A stretch of DNA of 64,000 nucleotides, taken from contig NZ_BAABAL010000004.1 in the NCBI RefSeq assembly GCF_039537405.1, positions 186,001-250,000 of the forward strand, in the 5' to 3' direction. The notes below the pieces were generated by a model. The model was not told the origin of the DNA, made no database searches, and saw only the letters and a program-made list of their open reading frames with translations. Positions 15,605-24,863 of this stretch are shown here, piece after piece. The stretch is from Allokutzneria multivorans (GTDB lineage: Bacteria > Actinomycetota > Actinomycetes > Mycobacteriales > Pseudonocardiaceae). The translations under genes and the position numbers were made by a program. How positions within the stretch are numbered: position 1 is the stretch's first letter; each line of letters begins with the position of its first letter.

Positions 15605-17226
15605 TGTCATCGACCGTGGCCGGCCTGCTCCAGGTCGGCCTGCTGATCCTCGCCCTGGCCGTGGTGTACCGGCCCTTCGGCGACTACATGGCGCGCGTCT
15701 ACACCGGGACGAAGCACACCCGGGTGGAGCGCGCGATCTACCGCGTGGCTCGCATCGACCCGGCCTCGGAGCAGCGCTGGGGCACCTACGCCTTGGGAGT
15801 ACTGGGTTTCTCCCTCGTGGGCATCGTGCTGCTGTACGTGTTGCAGCGCGTGCAGTCGTTGCTGCCCTTCGACTTCGGTCGCGGTGACGTCCCGCCTGGG
15901 ATGGCCTTCAACACCGCGATCAGCTTCGTCACCAACACGAACTGGCAGTCCTACGTGCCGGAGACCGTCATGGGCCACACGGTCCAGATGGCCGGTCTGA
16001 CGGTGCAGAACTTCGTCTCCGCCGCGGTCGGCATGGGCGTCGCGATCGCGCTGGTGCGTGGTTTCGTGCGGAGCAAGGCAGATCGGCTCGGCAACTTCTG
16101 GGTCGACCTCGTGCGCGGGACGACGCGCATCCTGCTGCCGATCGCCTTCGCCTTCGCGGTCGTGCTGGTGGCCACCGGCGTGGTGATGAGCCTCAAGGCC
16201 GGAGTCGCGGTGGACGGGCAGACCGTCGCCACGGCCCCGGTCGCCAGCCAGGAAGCCGTGAAGATGTTGGGCACCAACGGCGGCGGCGTCCTGAACGCCA
16301 ACTCCGCGCACCCGTTCGAGAACCCGAACGCGTGGTCCAACCTGATCGAGATCTTCCTGATGCTGGTCATCCCGGTGTCGCTGACGCGGACCTTCGGCAC
16401 GATGGTCGGCAACCGCAAGCAGGGCCACGTGCTGCTCGGTGTCATGGGCGCGCTGTGGACGGCGATGCTCGCGGTGATCTGGGCCGGCGAGTCCTTCGGG
16501 CTGCGTCCCTTGGAGGGCAAGGAAGTCCGCTTCGGCATCCCCTCCTCGGTGCTGTTCGCCAACACCACCACCGGCACCTCGACCGGCGCGGTGAACGCGA
16601 TGCACGACAGCTTCACCGGGCTCGGCGGCGGCGGAGCGCTGCTCAACATGCTCTTCGGCGAGATGACGCCGGGCGGCGTCGGCACCGGGCTCTACAGCAT
16701 CCTGGTGATGGCCGTGATCGCGATGTTCCTGGCCGGGCTGATGGTCGGCCGCACACCCGAGTACCTCGGGAAGAAGCTGGGGCGCAAGGAAGTCACGGCA
16801 GCGGCGGTGTCGATCCTCGCCATGCCCACGGTGATGCTGATCGGAGCGGGCACCGCGGTCCTGTTCCCCAGCACCGGTGCGGCGCTGAACAACCCGGGCT
16901 CGCACGGCCTGTCGGAGATCCTCTACGCGTACGCGTCGGCCTCGAACAACAACGGCAGCGCCTTCGCCGGGATCACCGTGACCAACGACTGGTTCCAGGC
17001 CTCGCTCGGCGTGTGCATGGCGCTCGGCCGGTTCGTGCCGATCGTCGCGGTGCTCGCGCTCGCCGGTTTCCTGGCCCAGCAGAAGAAGGTCCCGGAGACG
17101 GCGGGCACGCTGCCCACCACCGGGCCGCTCTTCGGTTCGCTGCTGGCGGGCAGCATCGTGCTCGTCGCCGCGCTGACCTTCGTTCCCGCTCTCGCCCTCG
17201 GTCCCATCGCGGAGGCACTGCTGTGA
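15604..17226 (+). CDS. kdpA: KdpA, K+-binding subunit of the K+-transporting ATPase
   Basis: 540 residues with about ten membrane segments and the selectivity-filter loops of the SKT superfamily: SFVTNTNWQSY, GTNGGGVLNANSAHPFENP, NTTTGTSTGAVNA and ASNNNGSAFAG. It forms the K+ pathway of the high-affinity, ATP-driven Kdp system. The TGA overlaps the GTG of kdpB. Length is slightly below the E. coli protein (557). Confidence 0.97.
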   Translation: MSSTVAGLLQVGLLILALAVVYRPFGDYMARVYTGTKHTRVERAIYRVARIDPASEQRWGTYALGVLGFSLVGIVLLYVLQRVQSLLPFDFGRGDVPPGMAFNTAISFVTNTNWQSYVPETVMGHTVQMAGLTVQNFVSAAVGMGVAIALVRGFVRSKADRLGNFWVDLVRGTTRILLPIAFAFAVVLVATGVVMSLKAGVAVDGQTVATAPVASQEAVKMLGTNGGGVLNANSAHPFENPNAWSNLIEIFLMLVIPVSLTRTFGTMVGNRKQGHVLLGVMGALWTAMLAVIWAGESFGLRPLEGKEVRFGIPSSVLFANTTTGTSTGAVNAMHDSFTGLGGGGALLNMLFGEMTPGGVGTGLYSILVMAVIAMFLAGLMVGRTPEYLGKKLGRKEVTAAAVSILAMPTVMLIGAGTAVLFPSTGAALNNPGSHGLSEILYAYASASNNNGSAFAGITVTNDWFQASLGVCMALGRFVPIVAVLALAGFLAQQKKVPETAGTLPTTGPLFGSLLAGSIVLVAALTFVPALALGPIAEALL

Positions 17227-19247
17227 CCACCCCCTCGACCAGCACCGAACGCCCAGCGGTCAGCGCGGGCGTGTTCAACCCCAGGCAGCTGCTGACCTCC
17301 TTCCCGGACGCGCTGCGCAAGTTCCACCCGCGCCACCAGGTCCGCAACCCCGTGATGTTCGTGGTGTGGGTCGGCTCGCTGCTGGTCACCGCATTCGCGG
17401 TGGCGCAGCCGCAGGGCTTCTCGATCGCGGTCGCCGTGTGGCTGTGGCTCACCGTGCTCTTCGCCAACCTCGCCGAGGCCGTCGCGGAGGGCCGCGGCAA
17501 GGCCCAGGCGGAGTCCTTGCGCAAAACCAAGAAGGACGCCGTCGCGCGCCGCCTCACCGGGAGCGGGGCTGAGGAACGCGTGCCCGGCACCGAGCTGCGC
17601 CTCGGCGACCTCGTGGTGGTGGAGGCGGGGGAGGTGATCCCCGGCGACGGTGACGTCGTCGACGGCATCGCCACCGTGGACGAGTCGGCGATCACCGGCG
17701 AGTCCGCGCCGGTGATCCGCGAGTCCGGCGGCGACCGCTCGGCCGTCACCGGTGGCACCACCGTGCTCTCCGACCGGATCGTCGTGAAGATCACCACGAA
17801 GCCCGGCGAGTCCTTTGTGGACAGAATGATCGCGTTGGTGGAGGGCGCGGAGCGGCAGAAGACGCCCAACGAGATCGCGCTGACCATCCTGCTGTCCACG
17901 CTGACGATCATCTTCCTGCTGGCCGTGGTGGCGTTGCAGCCCTTCGCCATCTACTCCGGCGGCGAGCAGTCGGTGATCGTGCTGACCGCGCTGCTGGTCT
18001 GCCTGATCCCGACCACGATCGGCGCGCTGCTCTCCGCCATCGGCATCGCGGGCATGGACCGCCTGGTGCAGCGCAACGTGCTCGCCAAGTCCGGTCGCGC
18101 CGTGGAAGCCGCGGGTGACATCGACACGCTGCTGCTGGACAAGACCGGCACGATCACCTGGGGCAACCGCAGGGCCACGGAGTTCATCCCGGTCAACGGC
18201 ACCGGCATGGACGCCCTGGTCGACGCGGTGCGGCTGTCCAGCCTCGCCGACGGCACGCCCGAGGGGCGCAGCGTCGTCGAGCTGTGCGCCGAGCGCTACG
18301 GGCGTTCGGCGGAGGCGACCGCGCACGAGAAGACCGGCGAGTTCGTGCCCTTCACCGCGCAGACGCGGATGTCCGGCATCGACCTCGACGGCAGGCAGAT
18401 CCGCAAGGGCGCGGCCAGCGCCTTCACCCTCACCGCGGCGACCCGGGCCGTCGTCGACGAGATCAGCGCGCAGGGCGGGACCCCGCTCGTCGTCGCGGAC
18501 GACGAGCTCGTGCTCGGTGTCATCCGGCTCTCCGACGTGGTCAAGCCCGGCATGAAGGAGCGCTTCGCCCAACTGCGCGCCATGGGCATCCGCACGGTCA
18601 TGGTCACCGGCGACAACCCGTTGACCGCCAAGGCGATCGCGGACGAGGCGGGCGTGGACGACTTCCTCGCCGAGGCCAAGCCCGAGGACAAGATGGCCCT
18701 GATCCGCAAGGAGCAGGAGGGCGGCAAGCTCGTCGCGATGACCGGCGACGGCACCAACGACGCCCCCGCGCTCGCCCAGGCCGACGTCGGCGTCGCCATG
18801 AACACCGGGACCTCCGCGGCCAAGGAAGCCGGGAACATGGTCGACCTGGACTCCGACCCGACCAAGCTGATCGAGGTCGTGGAGATCGGCAAGCAGCTGC
18901 TGATCACCCGGGGCGCGCTCACCACCTTCAGCATCGCCAACGACCTCGCCAAGTACTTCGCGATCCTGCCCGCGATGTTCGCCGCGATCTACCCGCAGCT
19001 CGGCCTGCTCAACATCATGGGCCTGGCGACGCCGCAGTCGGCGATCCTGTCGGCGGTGATCTTCAACGCGCTGGTCATCGTCGTGCTGATCCCGTTGGCA
19101 CTGCGCGGAGTCCAGTACAAGCCCTCCAGCGCGGCCGCGCTGCTGCGGCGCAACCTGCTGATCTACGGCATCGGCGGGGTCGTCACCCCCTTCGCCGGGA
19201 TCTGGCTGATCGACCTGCTCGTACGACTGATTCCCGGGATCGGGTGA
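17223..19247 (+). CDS. kdpB: KdpB, P-type ATPase subunit
   Basis: 674 residues of the P1A ATPase family: actuator TITGESAP-type loop (DESAITGESAPVIRES), phosphorylation site DKTGTITWGNR, TGDN (MVTGDNPLTAKAIA) and the hinge MTGDGTNDAPALAQADVG. The N-terminus has the Kdp-specific first helices. It couples ATP hydrolysis to K+ uptake through KdpA. GTG 17223 overlaps the kdpA stop, and kdpC begins 5 nt after the kdpB stop. A KdpB-specific Ser in TGES can be a phosphorylation target in E. coli; TGES is conserved here. Confidence 0.97.
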   Translation: MTTPSTSTERPAVSAGVFNPRQLLTSFPDALRKFHPRHQVRNPVMFVVWVGSLLVTAFAVAQPQGFSIAVAVWLWLTVLFANLAEAVAEGRGKAQAESLRKTKKDAVARRLTGSGAEERVPGTELRLGDLVVVEAGEVIPGDGDVVDGIATVDESAITGESAPVIRESGGDRSAVTGGTTVLSDRIVVKITTKPGESFVDRMIALVEGAERQKTPNEIALTILLSTLTIIFLLAVVALQPFAIYSGGEQSVIVLTALLVCLIPTTIGALLSAIGIAGMDRLVQRNVLAKSGRAVEAAGDIDTLLLDKTGTITWGNRRATEFIPVNGTGMDALVDAVRLSSLADGTPEGRSVVELCAERYGRSAEATAHEKTGEFVPFTAQTRMSGIDLDGRQIRKGAASAFTLTAATRAVVDEISAQGGTPLVVADDELVLGVIRLSDVVKPGMKERFAQLRAMGIRTVMVTGDNPLTAKAIADEAGVDDFLAEAKPEDKMALIRKEQEGGKLVAMTGDGTNDAPALAQADVGVAMNTGTSAAKEAGNMVDLDSDPTKLIEVVEIGKQLLITRGALTTFSIANDLAKYFAILPAMFAAIYPQLGLLNIMGLATPQSAILSAVIFNALVIVVLIPLALRGVQYKPSSAAALLRRNLLIYGIGGVVTPFAGIWLIDLLVRLIPGIG

Positions 19248-19252
19248 GGGAC

Positions 19253-19792
19253 ATGACCTTCGTCAAACAGGCCGTCGCGGGACTGCGCGTCCTGCTCGTG
19301 CTGACCGTGCTCCTCGGGGTGCTCTACCCGGCGAGCGTCTGGCTGGTGTCGCGGTTGCCCGGCCTGCACGCCAACGCCGAGGCCGTCGACACCACTGTGG
19401 TGGGTGTGGACCGCGAGGGCGACCAGTGGTTCCACACGCGCCCCTCAGCGGCGACCCTGCCCGCCTCCGGCGGCTCCAACAAGGGCGAGCTCAACGCCGA
19501 CCACGACGCCGTCATCGCCGAGCGCCGGGCTGCGGTCGGGCAGCGTGAAGGTGTTGCGCCGCAACAGGTTCCGCAGGACGCTGTGACCGCGTCCGGCTCC
19601 GGTCTGGACCCGCACATCAGCGCGGTGTACGCCGAGCTCCAGGTGCCGCGCGTCGCACGGGCCCGTGGCCTGCCGGAGGACCGTGTGCGGGAGCTGGTCA
19701 GCGCGAACACCGACGGCCGAGCCCTGGGCTTCCTCGGCGAACCGGGCGTCAACGTCACCGCGCTCAACCGCGCGCTCGGCGCCGCCAAGTGA
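19253..19792 (+). CDS. kdpC: KdpC, chaperone-like subunit of the K+ ATPase
   Basis: 179 residues: N-terminal membrane helix (LRVLLVLTVLLGVLYPASV) and an extracytoplasmic domain with the family motifs WFHTRPSA, ASGSGLDPHIS and LVSANTDGRALGFLGEPGVN. It promotes ATP binding and complex assembly. No kdpDE sensor-regulator genes follow in this window; the operon ends at a hairpin shared with the convergent lipoprotein gene. Confidence 0.95.
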   Translation: MTFVKQAVAGLRVLLVLTVLLGVLYPASVWLVSRLPGLHANAEAVDTTVVGVDREGDQWFHTRPSAATLPASGGSNKGELNADHDAVIAERRAAVGQREGVAPQQVPQDAVTASGSGLDPHISAVYAELQVPRVARARGLPEDRVRELVSANTDGRALGFLGEPGVNVTALNRALGAAK

Positions 19793-19798
19793 TCCGTC

Positions 19799-19830
19799 GG
19801 CCTACCCGGGTCTACTTGACCGGGTAGGCC
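19799..19830. terminator. Bidirectional hairpin between kdpC and the lipoprotein gene
   Basis: Stem GGCCTACCCGG (19799-19809) / CCGGGTAGGCC (19820-19830) with a 10-nt loop. It sits 7 bp after the kdpC stop and overlaps the last codons and stop of the convergent gene. There is no long T-run, as is common in high-GC actinobacteria. Confidence 0.65.
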
Positions 19831-21110
19831 TTCGGTGCTCCGTCGTTGTCGACGGCGATCCCGGCGTAGCGGCTGACCCAGACCGGCGCGACTTCGACGG
19901 TGGTGGAGACGTCCTTGCCGGTGTTGGCGTCGAGCACGATCGGCTTGCCGTTCACCTTGCCGTAGAGCACGCCGTGCCAGACGGTCACGACGCTGGGCGC
20001 GATGCGGTTGGCGGCCTGGTCGGGCAGCGTCCACAGCTGCTCGGCGGTCTTGGCGTTGTAGCCGGTGACGCGCCCGTCGTTGACGCAGACGAGAACGGAC
20101 TGCTGGTCGTAGTAGCAGTCGCCGTAGGCCCTGCTGCCGAAGCCGCCCGTGCCCTTCAGCTCTGCCTTGACGGCACCGGAAGCGGGATCGAGGAACAGCA
20201 GCGACGGCTTGAGGTTGCCGTAGTCGGTGCGGTTGACCACGACCAGCGCCGGGTCGGACGGCACCACGGTGAGCTGGCTCGCCCTGGTCGCGCCCACCCA
20301 CAGCTGGGCCCCGGTCACCACGTCCACGGCGGTGGCCTGGTTCATCGACTTGTTCTCGGCGACGTTGGAGTCCTTGCCCACCAGCACGTTCCCGTTGAGG
20401 CTGCCCGCGTCGTAGTCGCGGCGCTCCCACAACGTCGTCCCGGTGGCGGCGTCCAGCGCCACGGTGAACGCCTTGTCGCTGTCGGAGTAGGTGGCGACCA
20501 CGGCCCTGTCGTTGATCGCGGCGACCTTGGTGATCGATCCCTGACCACCGCCGCCGTAGCTGTCGGTGGCGACCTTGACCTTGGCCTGCCACGCCTTCAC
20601 CCCGCTCGTGGCGTCGACCGCGACGACGGTCAACGCCGTGAACCCGGGTGTGGTCCCCTGTCCCGGTTCGGCCGTGGCCACTGCCGCGGCGGCGAGCTTG
20701 TCCGTCACCGCGGGCGGTCTGGGGCCGACCGGGTTGACGAACGGCCCGCTCTGCGCGTACGGGTCCGCTGGCTTGCCCTCGATACCGACGGCCCAGTTCT
20801 CCTTGCCGGTGAGGACATCCACTGCGGAGAGCTTGTCCGGCGCCGCGATGTAGGCGGTCCGCTCGCGCAAGGTCATGAACCGGGACACCGCGCTGCCCGC
20901 GAGGTTCGCCCGCAGCGCCGTCCTCGGCAGCGCCACCGCGGCGGCGGTGTCGAACTGGAGGGGCGGATCGGCCGTCTTGGCGGGCGGCACGGACACCGTC
21001 GTGGGCGAGTTCGCTCCTGACTCCGTCGGTACGCCCGGCGTAGTGCCACCGCACCCGGCCAGCGTCACGACCGCCGCCAGGCACATCACCGTCACCGCTT
21101 CGCGCCGCAC
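19812..21110 (-). CDS. PQQ-like beta-propeller lipoprotein
   Basis: 432 residues. An N-terminal signal ends in the lipobox LAGC (about residues 17-20), so the protein is lipid-anchored outside the membrane. The rest is a WD/PQQ-type beta-propeller with repeated blades of the form AxDxxTGxxxW (VDVLTGKENWAVG, VDATSGVKAWQAK, LDAATGTTLWERR, VDVVTGAQLWVG, YNAKTAEQLWTLP). BamB-like propellers scaffold envelope processes; no catalytic residues are seen. GTG 21110 is preferred: AAGGAG lies 7 nt upstream and the signal follows directly. Confidence 0.82.
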   Translation of the reverse strand: MRREAVTVMCLAAVVTLAGCGGTTPGVPTESGANSPTTVSVPPAKTADPPLQFDTAAAVALPRTALRANLAGSAVSRFMTLRERTAYIAAPDKLSAVDVLTGKENWAVGIEGKPADPYAQSGPFVNPVGPRPPAVTDKLAAAAVATAEPGQGTTPGFTALTVVAVDATSGVKAWQAKVKVATDSYGGGGQGSITKVAAINDRAVVATYSDSDKAFTVALDAATGTTLWERRDYDAGSLNGNVLVGKDSNVAENKSMNQATAVDVVTGAQLWVGATRASQLTVVPSDPALVVVNRTDYGNLKPSLLFLDPASGAVKAELKGTGGFGSRAYGDCYYDQQSVLVCVNDGRVTGYNAKTAEQLWTLPDQAANRIAPSVVTVWHGVLYGKVNGKPIVLDANTGKDVSTTVEVAPVWVSRYAGIAVDNDGAPKAYPVK

Positions 21111-21297
21111 GCGAGTTCTCCTTCGTCGCCCATCGTCGTCCGCTCCCGGACGGTAGGCAGTCACGCTTGAGAGTTTCTGCAATGCGCTGATCAGGTCCGG
21201 TTTCGGCGGCCCGTCGACATCGCGTTCGCAAAAGGCCTTCACCTTCGGTCCCGGGCTGCTAGCTTCCTTGCGAGCGGCCGATTTCCGGGGGGCGGAC

Positions 21298-21699
21298 ATG
21301 GGTGAGGCTGAACTCCGTCAGGAGCTTGCCTGGTGGTGGTGGCCGGTGATCTACGGGCTGCTCCTGGTGCTGATGGAAGCGCACAACCTCGAACCTTGGC
21401 CGATCGGTCTCGCGGTGGTGATCCCGCTCGCCGTGGTGCCGTTGGCGGTCCAGTTGGTGCGCCAACGCCGTCCGGTGCTCGCCTCGCGTCTGGGACTGCC
21501 GTCGGGCCAGCAACGCCCTCCGTCGTCGTGGCTCGTCGCCGGGTACGTCGTCTCGTTGCCCGGCGGCGCGGGGATCATGTTCCTGATCGGCCCGCCCGAC
21601 ACCAGGGTCGCGTTCAAGGCGACGTGGCTCCTGCTGGCGATGCTGATCTACATTCCGATCTACTACGCGGCGTGTCGGCACAAGCGGTACTGGCCGTAG
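21298..21699 (+). CDS. Small membrane protein (133 aa)
   Basis: Four hydrophobic segments (roughly 12-28, 35-53, 76-92 and 105-123), an N-terminal WWWW cluster and a basic Cys-containing end (YYAACRHKRYWP). RBS GGGGGG lies upstream of ATG 21298. No family is recognised. It is divergent from the beta-propeller lipoprotein gene, with a 187-bp gap. Confidence 0.65.
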   Translation: MGEAELRQELAWWWWPVIYGLLLVLMEAHNLEPWPIGLAVVIPLAVVPLAVQLVRQRRPVLASRLGLPSGQQRPPSSWLVAGYVVSLPGGAGIMFLIGPPDTRVAFKATWLLLAMLIYIPIYYAACRHKRYWP

Positions 21700-21775
21700 C
21701 CGCGTCCACCGCGTCCACTGTGGACTAGCTGGCAATTCGCTGCGTCGAAGGCCGTTCTCGGCCTAGGTTGTGCGC

Positions 21776-22162
21776 ATGGAGACCATTGCGCACAGCCCGA
21801 CCGACGGTGTCTACGCCGCCACCCCCGACTACGTGCACGCGCTGGAAGTGCGTGGTGCGCAAAGGTTGTTGTTCGTCGCGGGCACGATGGGGCTCGACCC
21901 GCAGGGCGTGCCAGGGGCCACGATCGAGGAGCAGCTCTCGCTCGTCTGGTCCAACCTGCGCGCCATCCTCGCTTCCGCCGGCATGACGGTCGACAACATC
22001 GTGCGACTCACCAGCTACCTGCGCGATGCCTCTTACGCCGAGGCCAACGCCCGGGCTCGCGTCGCGGCGTTGGGCGGGCGCGTCGTCCCGACGACGGCGG
22101 TGGTCGCGCAGACGCTCGACAGCGAGTGGCTGGTCGAGATCGAGGTGACAGCGGCGGGATAG
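21776..22162 (+). CDS. RidA/YjgF-family protein
   Basis: 128 residues with the Rid fold: LLFVAGTMGLDPQGVPG, then IEEQLSLVWSNLRAILASAG and the C-terminal RVVPTTAVVAQTL...VEIEVTA. In canonical RidA an Arg (in the ...R-P/A motif near position 105) binds the 2-aminoacrylate carboxylate; here the equivalent site reads GRVVPTT, where the Arg may serve. RidA enzymes hydrolyse reactive enamines. ATG 21776 was chosen over the in-frame upstream start by fit to family length. The next gene is convergent, 1 bp away. Confidence 0.85.
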   Translation: METIAHSPTDGVYAATPDYVHALEVRGAQRLLFVAGTMGLDPQGVPGATIEEQLSLVWSNLRAILASAGMTVDNIVRLTSYLRDASYAEANARARVAALGGRVVPTTAVVAQTLDSEWLVEIEVTAAG

Positions 22163-22163
22163 C

Positions 22164-23330
22164 TCACCGCCTCGACCTGCTCCGCGCCCGCCTCCCCGGG
22201 GCTCGGCGCCCGACGGTGAGCACGAGGTGGGCGATCAGGCCGAAGACGAGGCCCCAGAACGCGGAGCCGATGCCGAACAGCGACATGCCGGAGGCCGTCA
22301 CCAGGAACGTCACCAGCGCGGGCTCGCGGTACTCGGGCAGGGCCATGGCGCCCGCGAGTCCCGACATCAGCGCGCCCAGCAGTGCCACGCCCGCGATCGC
22401 GGCGACGAGTTCCTTCGGCAGCGCGGTGAACACACCGAGCAGGGTAGCGCCGAAGACACCGACGACCAGGTAGAGCAGACCGCAGAAAACCCCTGCGGGA
22501 TAACGCTTCTTGGCGTCGGGGTGGGCCTCCTCGCCGGTGCAGATCGCCGCGGTGATCGCGGCGAGGTTGACCGCGTGCCCGCCGAAGGGCGCCATCGCCA
22601 GGGACGCCAGGCCGGTGCCGCCGACGAGCAGCCGATCGTCGGCGCGGTGGCCGCTCGCCCGGAGCACCGCGAGGCCGGGCGCGTTCTGCGAGGCCATCGT
22701 GACCGCGAACAACGGGACGCCGATGCCGATGACCGCCGCGAGGTCGAAGGCCGGAGTCGTCCACAGTGGACTGGCCAGCTCCACGCCGAGCCCCGAGACG
22801 CGCAGCCCACCGCTCAGCGCCGAGGCGAGCACGCCGAGCGCCAGCGCGGCGAGCACCGCGTACCTGGCGCTGAAGCGCTTCGTGACGATGTAGCCGAGCA
22901 GGACCGCCGCGGTCACCGCCGGGCCGTCGCCGAAGGCTCGGAAGGCCTCGACGCCGAAGGAGAACAGGACCCCCGCGAGCATCGCCGACACCACCGCGTC
23001 GGGCACCAGCGCCATCAGCCTGCCGAACACCCCGGAGAACCCGATGAGCGTGATGGCCAGCGCCGACACCACGAACGCGCCGATCGCGGCGGGGTAGGAG
23101 TACTGGGCGATGCTGGTCACCAGCAGCGCCGCGCCCGGCGTCGACCAGCCCGCGATCACCGGCACCCTCGTCCAGACGCTGAGCACGATGCTGCTCAGCC
23201 CGGCGCCGATGGACAGCGCCCACAACCACGACGTGGTCTGCGCCGGCGTGAGGTGACCGGCGCTCGCGGCGGTGAGCACGATCATGATGGGGCCGGAGTA
23301 GGAGACGACGATCGCGATCAGCGCGGCCAC
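22164..23330 (-). CDS. benE: BenE-family benzoate/H+ symporter-like transporter
   Basis: At least 388 residues with about eleven membrane segments, matching BenE proteins: GWSTPGAALL near the N-terminus, PFGGHAVNLAAITAAICTGE and a CGLLYLVVGVFGATLL block. BenE imports benzoate with protons, but many homologues have unassigned substrates, and no benzoate catabolic gene is nearby. The first usable start is GTG 23330. The same frame upstream encodes RRSFFADASLSSF, which matches the BenE N-terminus, yet it has no ATG/GTG/TTG back to about 23430. The true start may therefore be a rare codon, or there is a 5' lesion. Confidence 0.85.
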   Translation of the reverse strand: MAALIAIVVSYSGPIMIVLTAASAGHLTPAQTTSWLWALSIGAGLSSIVLSVWTRVPVIAGWSTPGAALLVTSIAQYSYPAAIGAFVVSALAITLIGFSGVFGRLMALVPDAVVSAMLAGVLFSFGVEAFRAFGDGPAVTAAVLLGYIVTKRFSARYAVLAALALGVLASALSGGLRVSGLGVELASPLWTTPAFDLAAVIGIGVPLFAVTMASQNAPGLAVLRASGHRADDRLLVGGTGLASLAMAPFGGHAVNLAAITAAICTGEEAHPDAKKRYPAGVFCGLLYLVVGVFGATLLGVFTALPKELVAAIAGVALLGALMSGLAGAMALPEYREPALVTFLVTASGMSLFGIGSAFWGLVFGLIAHLVLTVGRRAPGRRARSRSRR

Positions 23331-23439
23331 GAAGGAGGACAGAGACGCGTCGGCGAAGAAGCTGCGGCGCTCGGCTCTTCGTGGCGCTGTTCGTGTCGTT
23401 GTTCGGGGTGTGGTGCGGGTCGTGGTGATGACGGCCCGA

Positions 23440-23730
23440 TCCTCTCGATAGGCGGCGCTCCCGCCGTGCGGGTGGCCGCGCGTTCAGCGGGTGCCGCGAG
23501 GATGCTAGCTCGCGGCAGCGTCGAGAGTGATGCGTTTTGCGTTGTGGGACAACGAGATCAGTATTCGCGTTCGTATCGTGAACGGCGCCTGTGATAGTTC
23601 ATGTTCGACGCCCGGACTTGATGTTCGCCTGATCTTGAAGCCTGCTTTCCTTGCGGCGCAAAGTGAAGGTGTCTCGCGAGCGCGCGGCGCTGCTGGTTTG
23701 CCCAGCGCTCGCAACGGTTATTGTGATCAC
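23440..23730. other. Intergenic region, divergent from BenE to YqeB-like gene
   Basis: About 290 bp of lower GC than its surroundings with no credible gene; it must hold the promoters of benE (minus) and the YqeB-like gene (plus). No clear palindrome or sigma-factor box pair stands out to me. Confidence 0.4.
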
Positions 23731-24147
23731 ATGGGTGCTGTCAAGGTCGGGATGCCCGCCACGTTGCTGTGGCTGTTCTGGTTCGGTGGTGCGGCGCTCG
23801 GTGGCACCGCGAGCTTCGGGATCGCGACGCTGCTGGGTCTGTCGCCGACGCCGCTGATCCTGCTGGGCGCCGGGGCGGGAGCCTTGCTGGCCTGGGCGGC
23901 GCGCAAGCACGATCCCGTCGTGACCGTGGCCGCGAGCTACGTCCTCGTCCACGTGAAGCGCTCCGAGGTGCGGCTGGAGCGCGATCGGATCGGCTCGCTG
24001 TTCGTTGATGCCAAGGACCTCGTCGTGCTGGACCGGGCGGGGGAGGAGCTTGCCCGCGTCCGCGCGGCCGATGTGCCGACGGCGCGACTGCGCGAGGCTT
24101 TCGAGCACTTCGAGTACCCGTGGGCTGACGGACCTAGATCTCGATGA
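23731..24147 (+). CDS. YqeB-like membrane protein
   Basis: 138 residues. Two hydrophobic segments (about 10-27 and 34-56) are followed by a cytoplasmic domain ending LREAFEHFEYPWADGP, the C-terminal signature I associate with YqeB-family actinobacterial/Bacillus membrane proteins. Function is unknown. The TGA overlaps the next ATG (ATGA), so it is co-translated with the 239-residue protein downstream. Confidence 0.72.
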   Translation: MGAVKVGMPATLLWLFWFGGAALGGTASFGIATLLGLSPTPLILLGAGAGALLAWAARKHDPVVTVAASYVLVHVKRSEVRLERDRIGSLFVDAKDLVVLDRAGEELARVRAADVPTARLREAFEHFEYPWADGPRSR

Positions 24148-24863
24148 GCGAGACTGCGCTCGTGCGAATTCTCGGGTACGTGGACGGCTTCCAGCCCACC
24201 GTCGCGGAGGACACTCTGGTTCACCGGATGGATCTGCTCGGCGGTCCGCTGTTCTGGCCGTTGTTCCTGTCCACGGTCGGCGGCGCCAGCTGCGCGATCG
24301 AAGCGTTCGACGTCGACCCGGCAGACCTGAGCGCGTTGGGCGAGGAGCTGTTCGACGAGAGCCAGTGGCCGGTCTTCACGCTCGCCGTGCGCGACGGCCA
24401 CCGCGTGCACGTCGTCCTGTGCAACTTTCCCGGCGAGGAGTGCACGGACTACCTGGTGGGCCCGGCCGACGGCGGTGCCGCCGTGCGTTTCGCCGAGCTC
24501 AGCGGTCACTTCCGCGGCCCCGGCCTGTCGTGGCCCGAGCTCGTGACGACGTCTCAGCAACCGGATGCCGACCTGAGCGCAGGCGCGCGCATGCTGCTTC
24601 TGCTCCCTGCCTTGGGCGACACCGCGACGCCGCCCGCCGCGCGCGAACTCATCGCCGCCGCTGTCACCTCCGTCGGAGCGACGTGCGCTCAGCGGGCGGT
24701 GGCGGAGGAGCTGCTCGATTCCAGCCGTTTCTGGAGCCCCGCTGACTGGCACACCACCGACGGCGTGTCCTGGTGCGGTGGGCCACACACCTACCGCACT
24801 CGGAACAACCCCGTCCTGGGACTGTTCAGCACGGCCTTCGGATCGGCGAGCGGCTCACCGTGA
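24144..24863 (+). CDS. Conserved hypothetical protein (239 aa)
   Basis: A soluble alpha/beta protein with no signal peptide, starting MSETALVRILGYVDGF. Notable are the GPLFWPLF segment and clustered Cys/Trp near the C-terminus (WCGGPHTYRTRNN). No domain is recognised. It is coupled to the YqeB-like gene by ATGA and its own TGA overlaps the ATG of the decayed DinB-like frame (24863). Confidence 0.65.
   Translation: MSETALVRILGYVDGFQPTVAEDTLVHRMDLLGGPLFWPLFLSTVGGASCAIEAFDVDPADLSALGEELFDESQWPVFTLAVRDGHRVHVVLCNFPGEECTDYLVGPADGGAAVRFAELSGHFRGPGLSWPELVTTSQQPDADLSAGARMLLLLPALGDTATPPAARELIAAAVTSVGATCAQRAVAEELLDSSRFWSPADWHTTDGVSWCGGPHTYRTRNNPVLGLFSTAFGSASGSP

Noticed and set aside
15607..18572. Long minus-strand frames opposite kdpA and kdpB
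   Set aside because: Antisense shadows of highly conserved genes; no RBS or motif.
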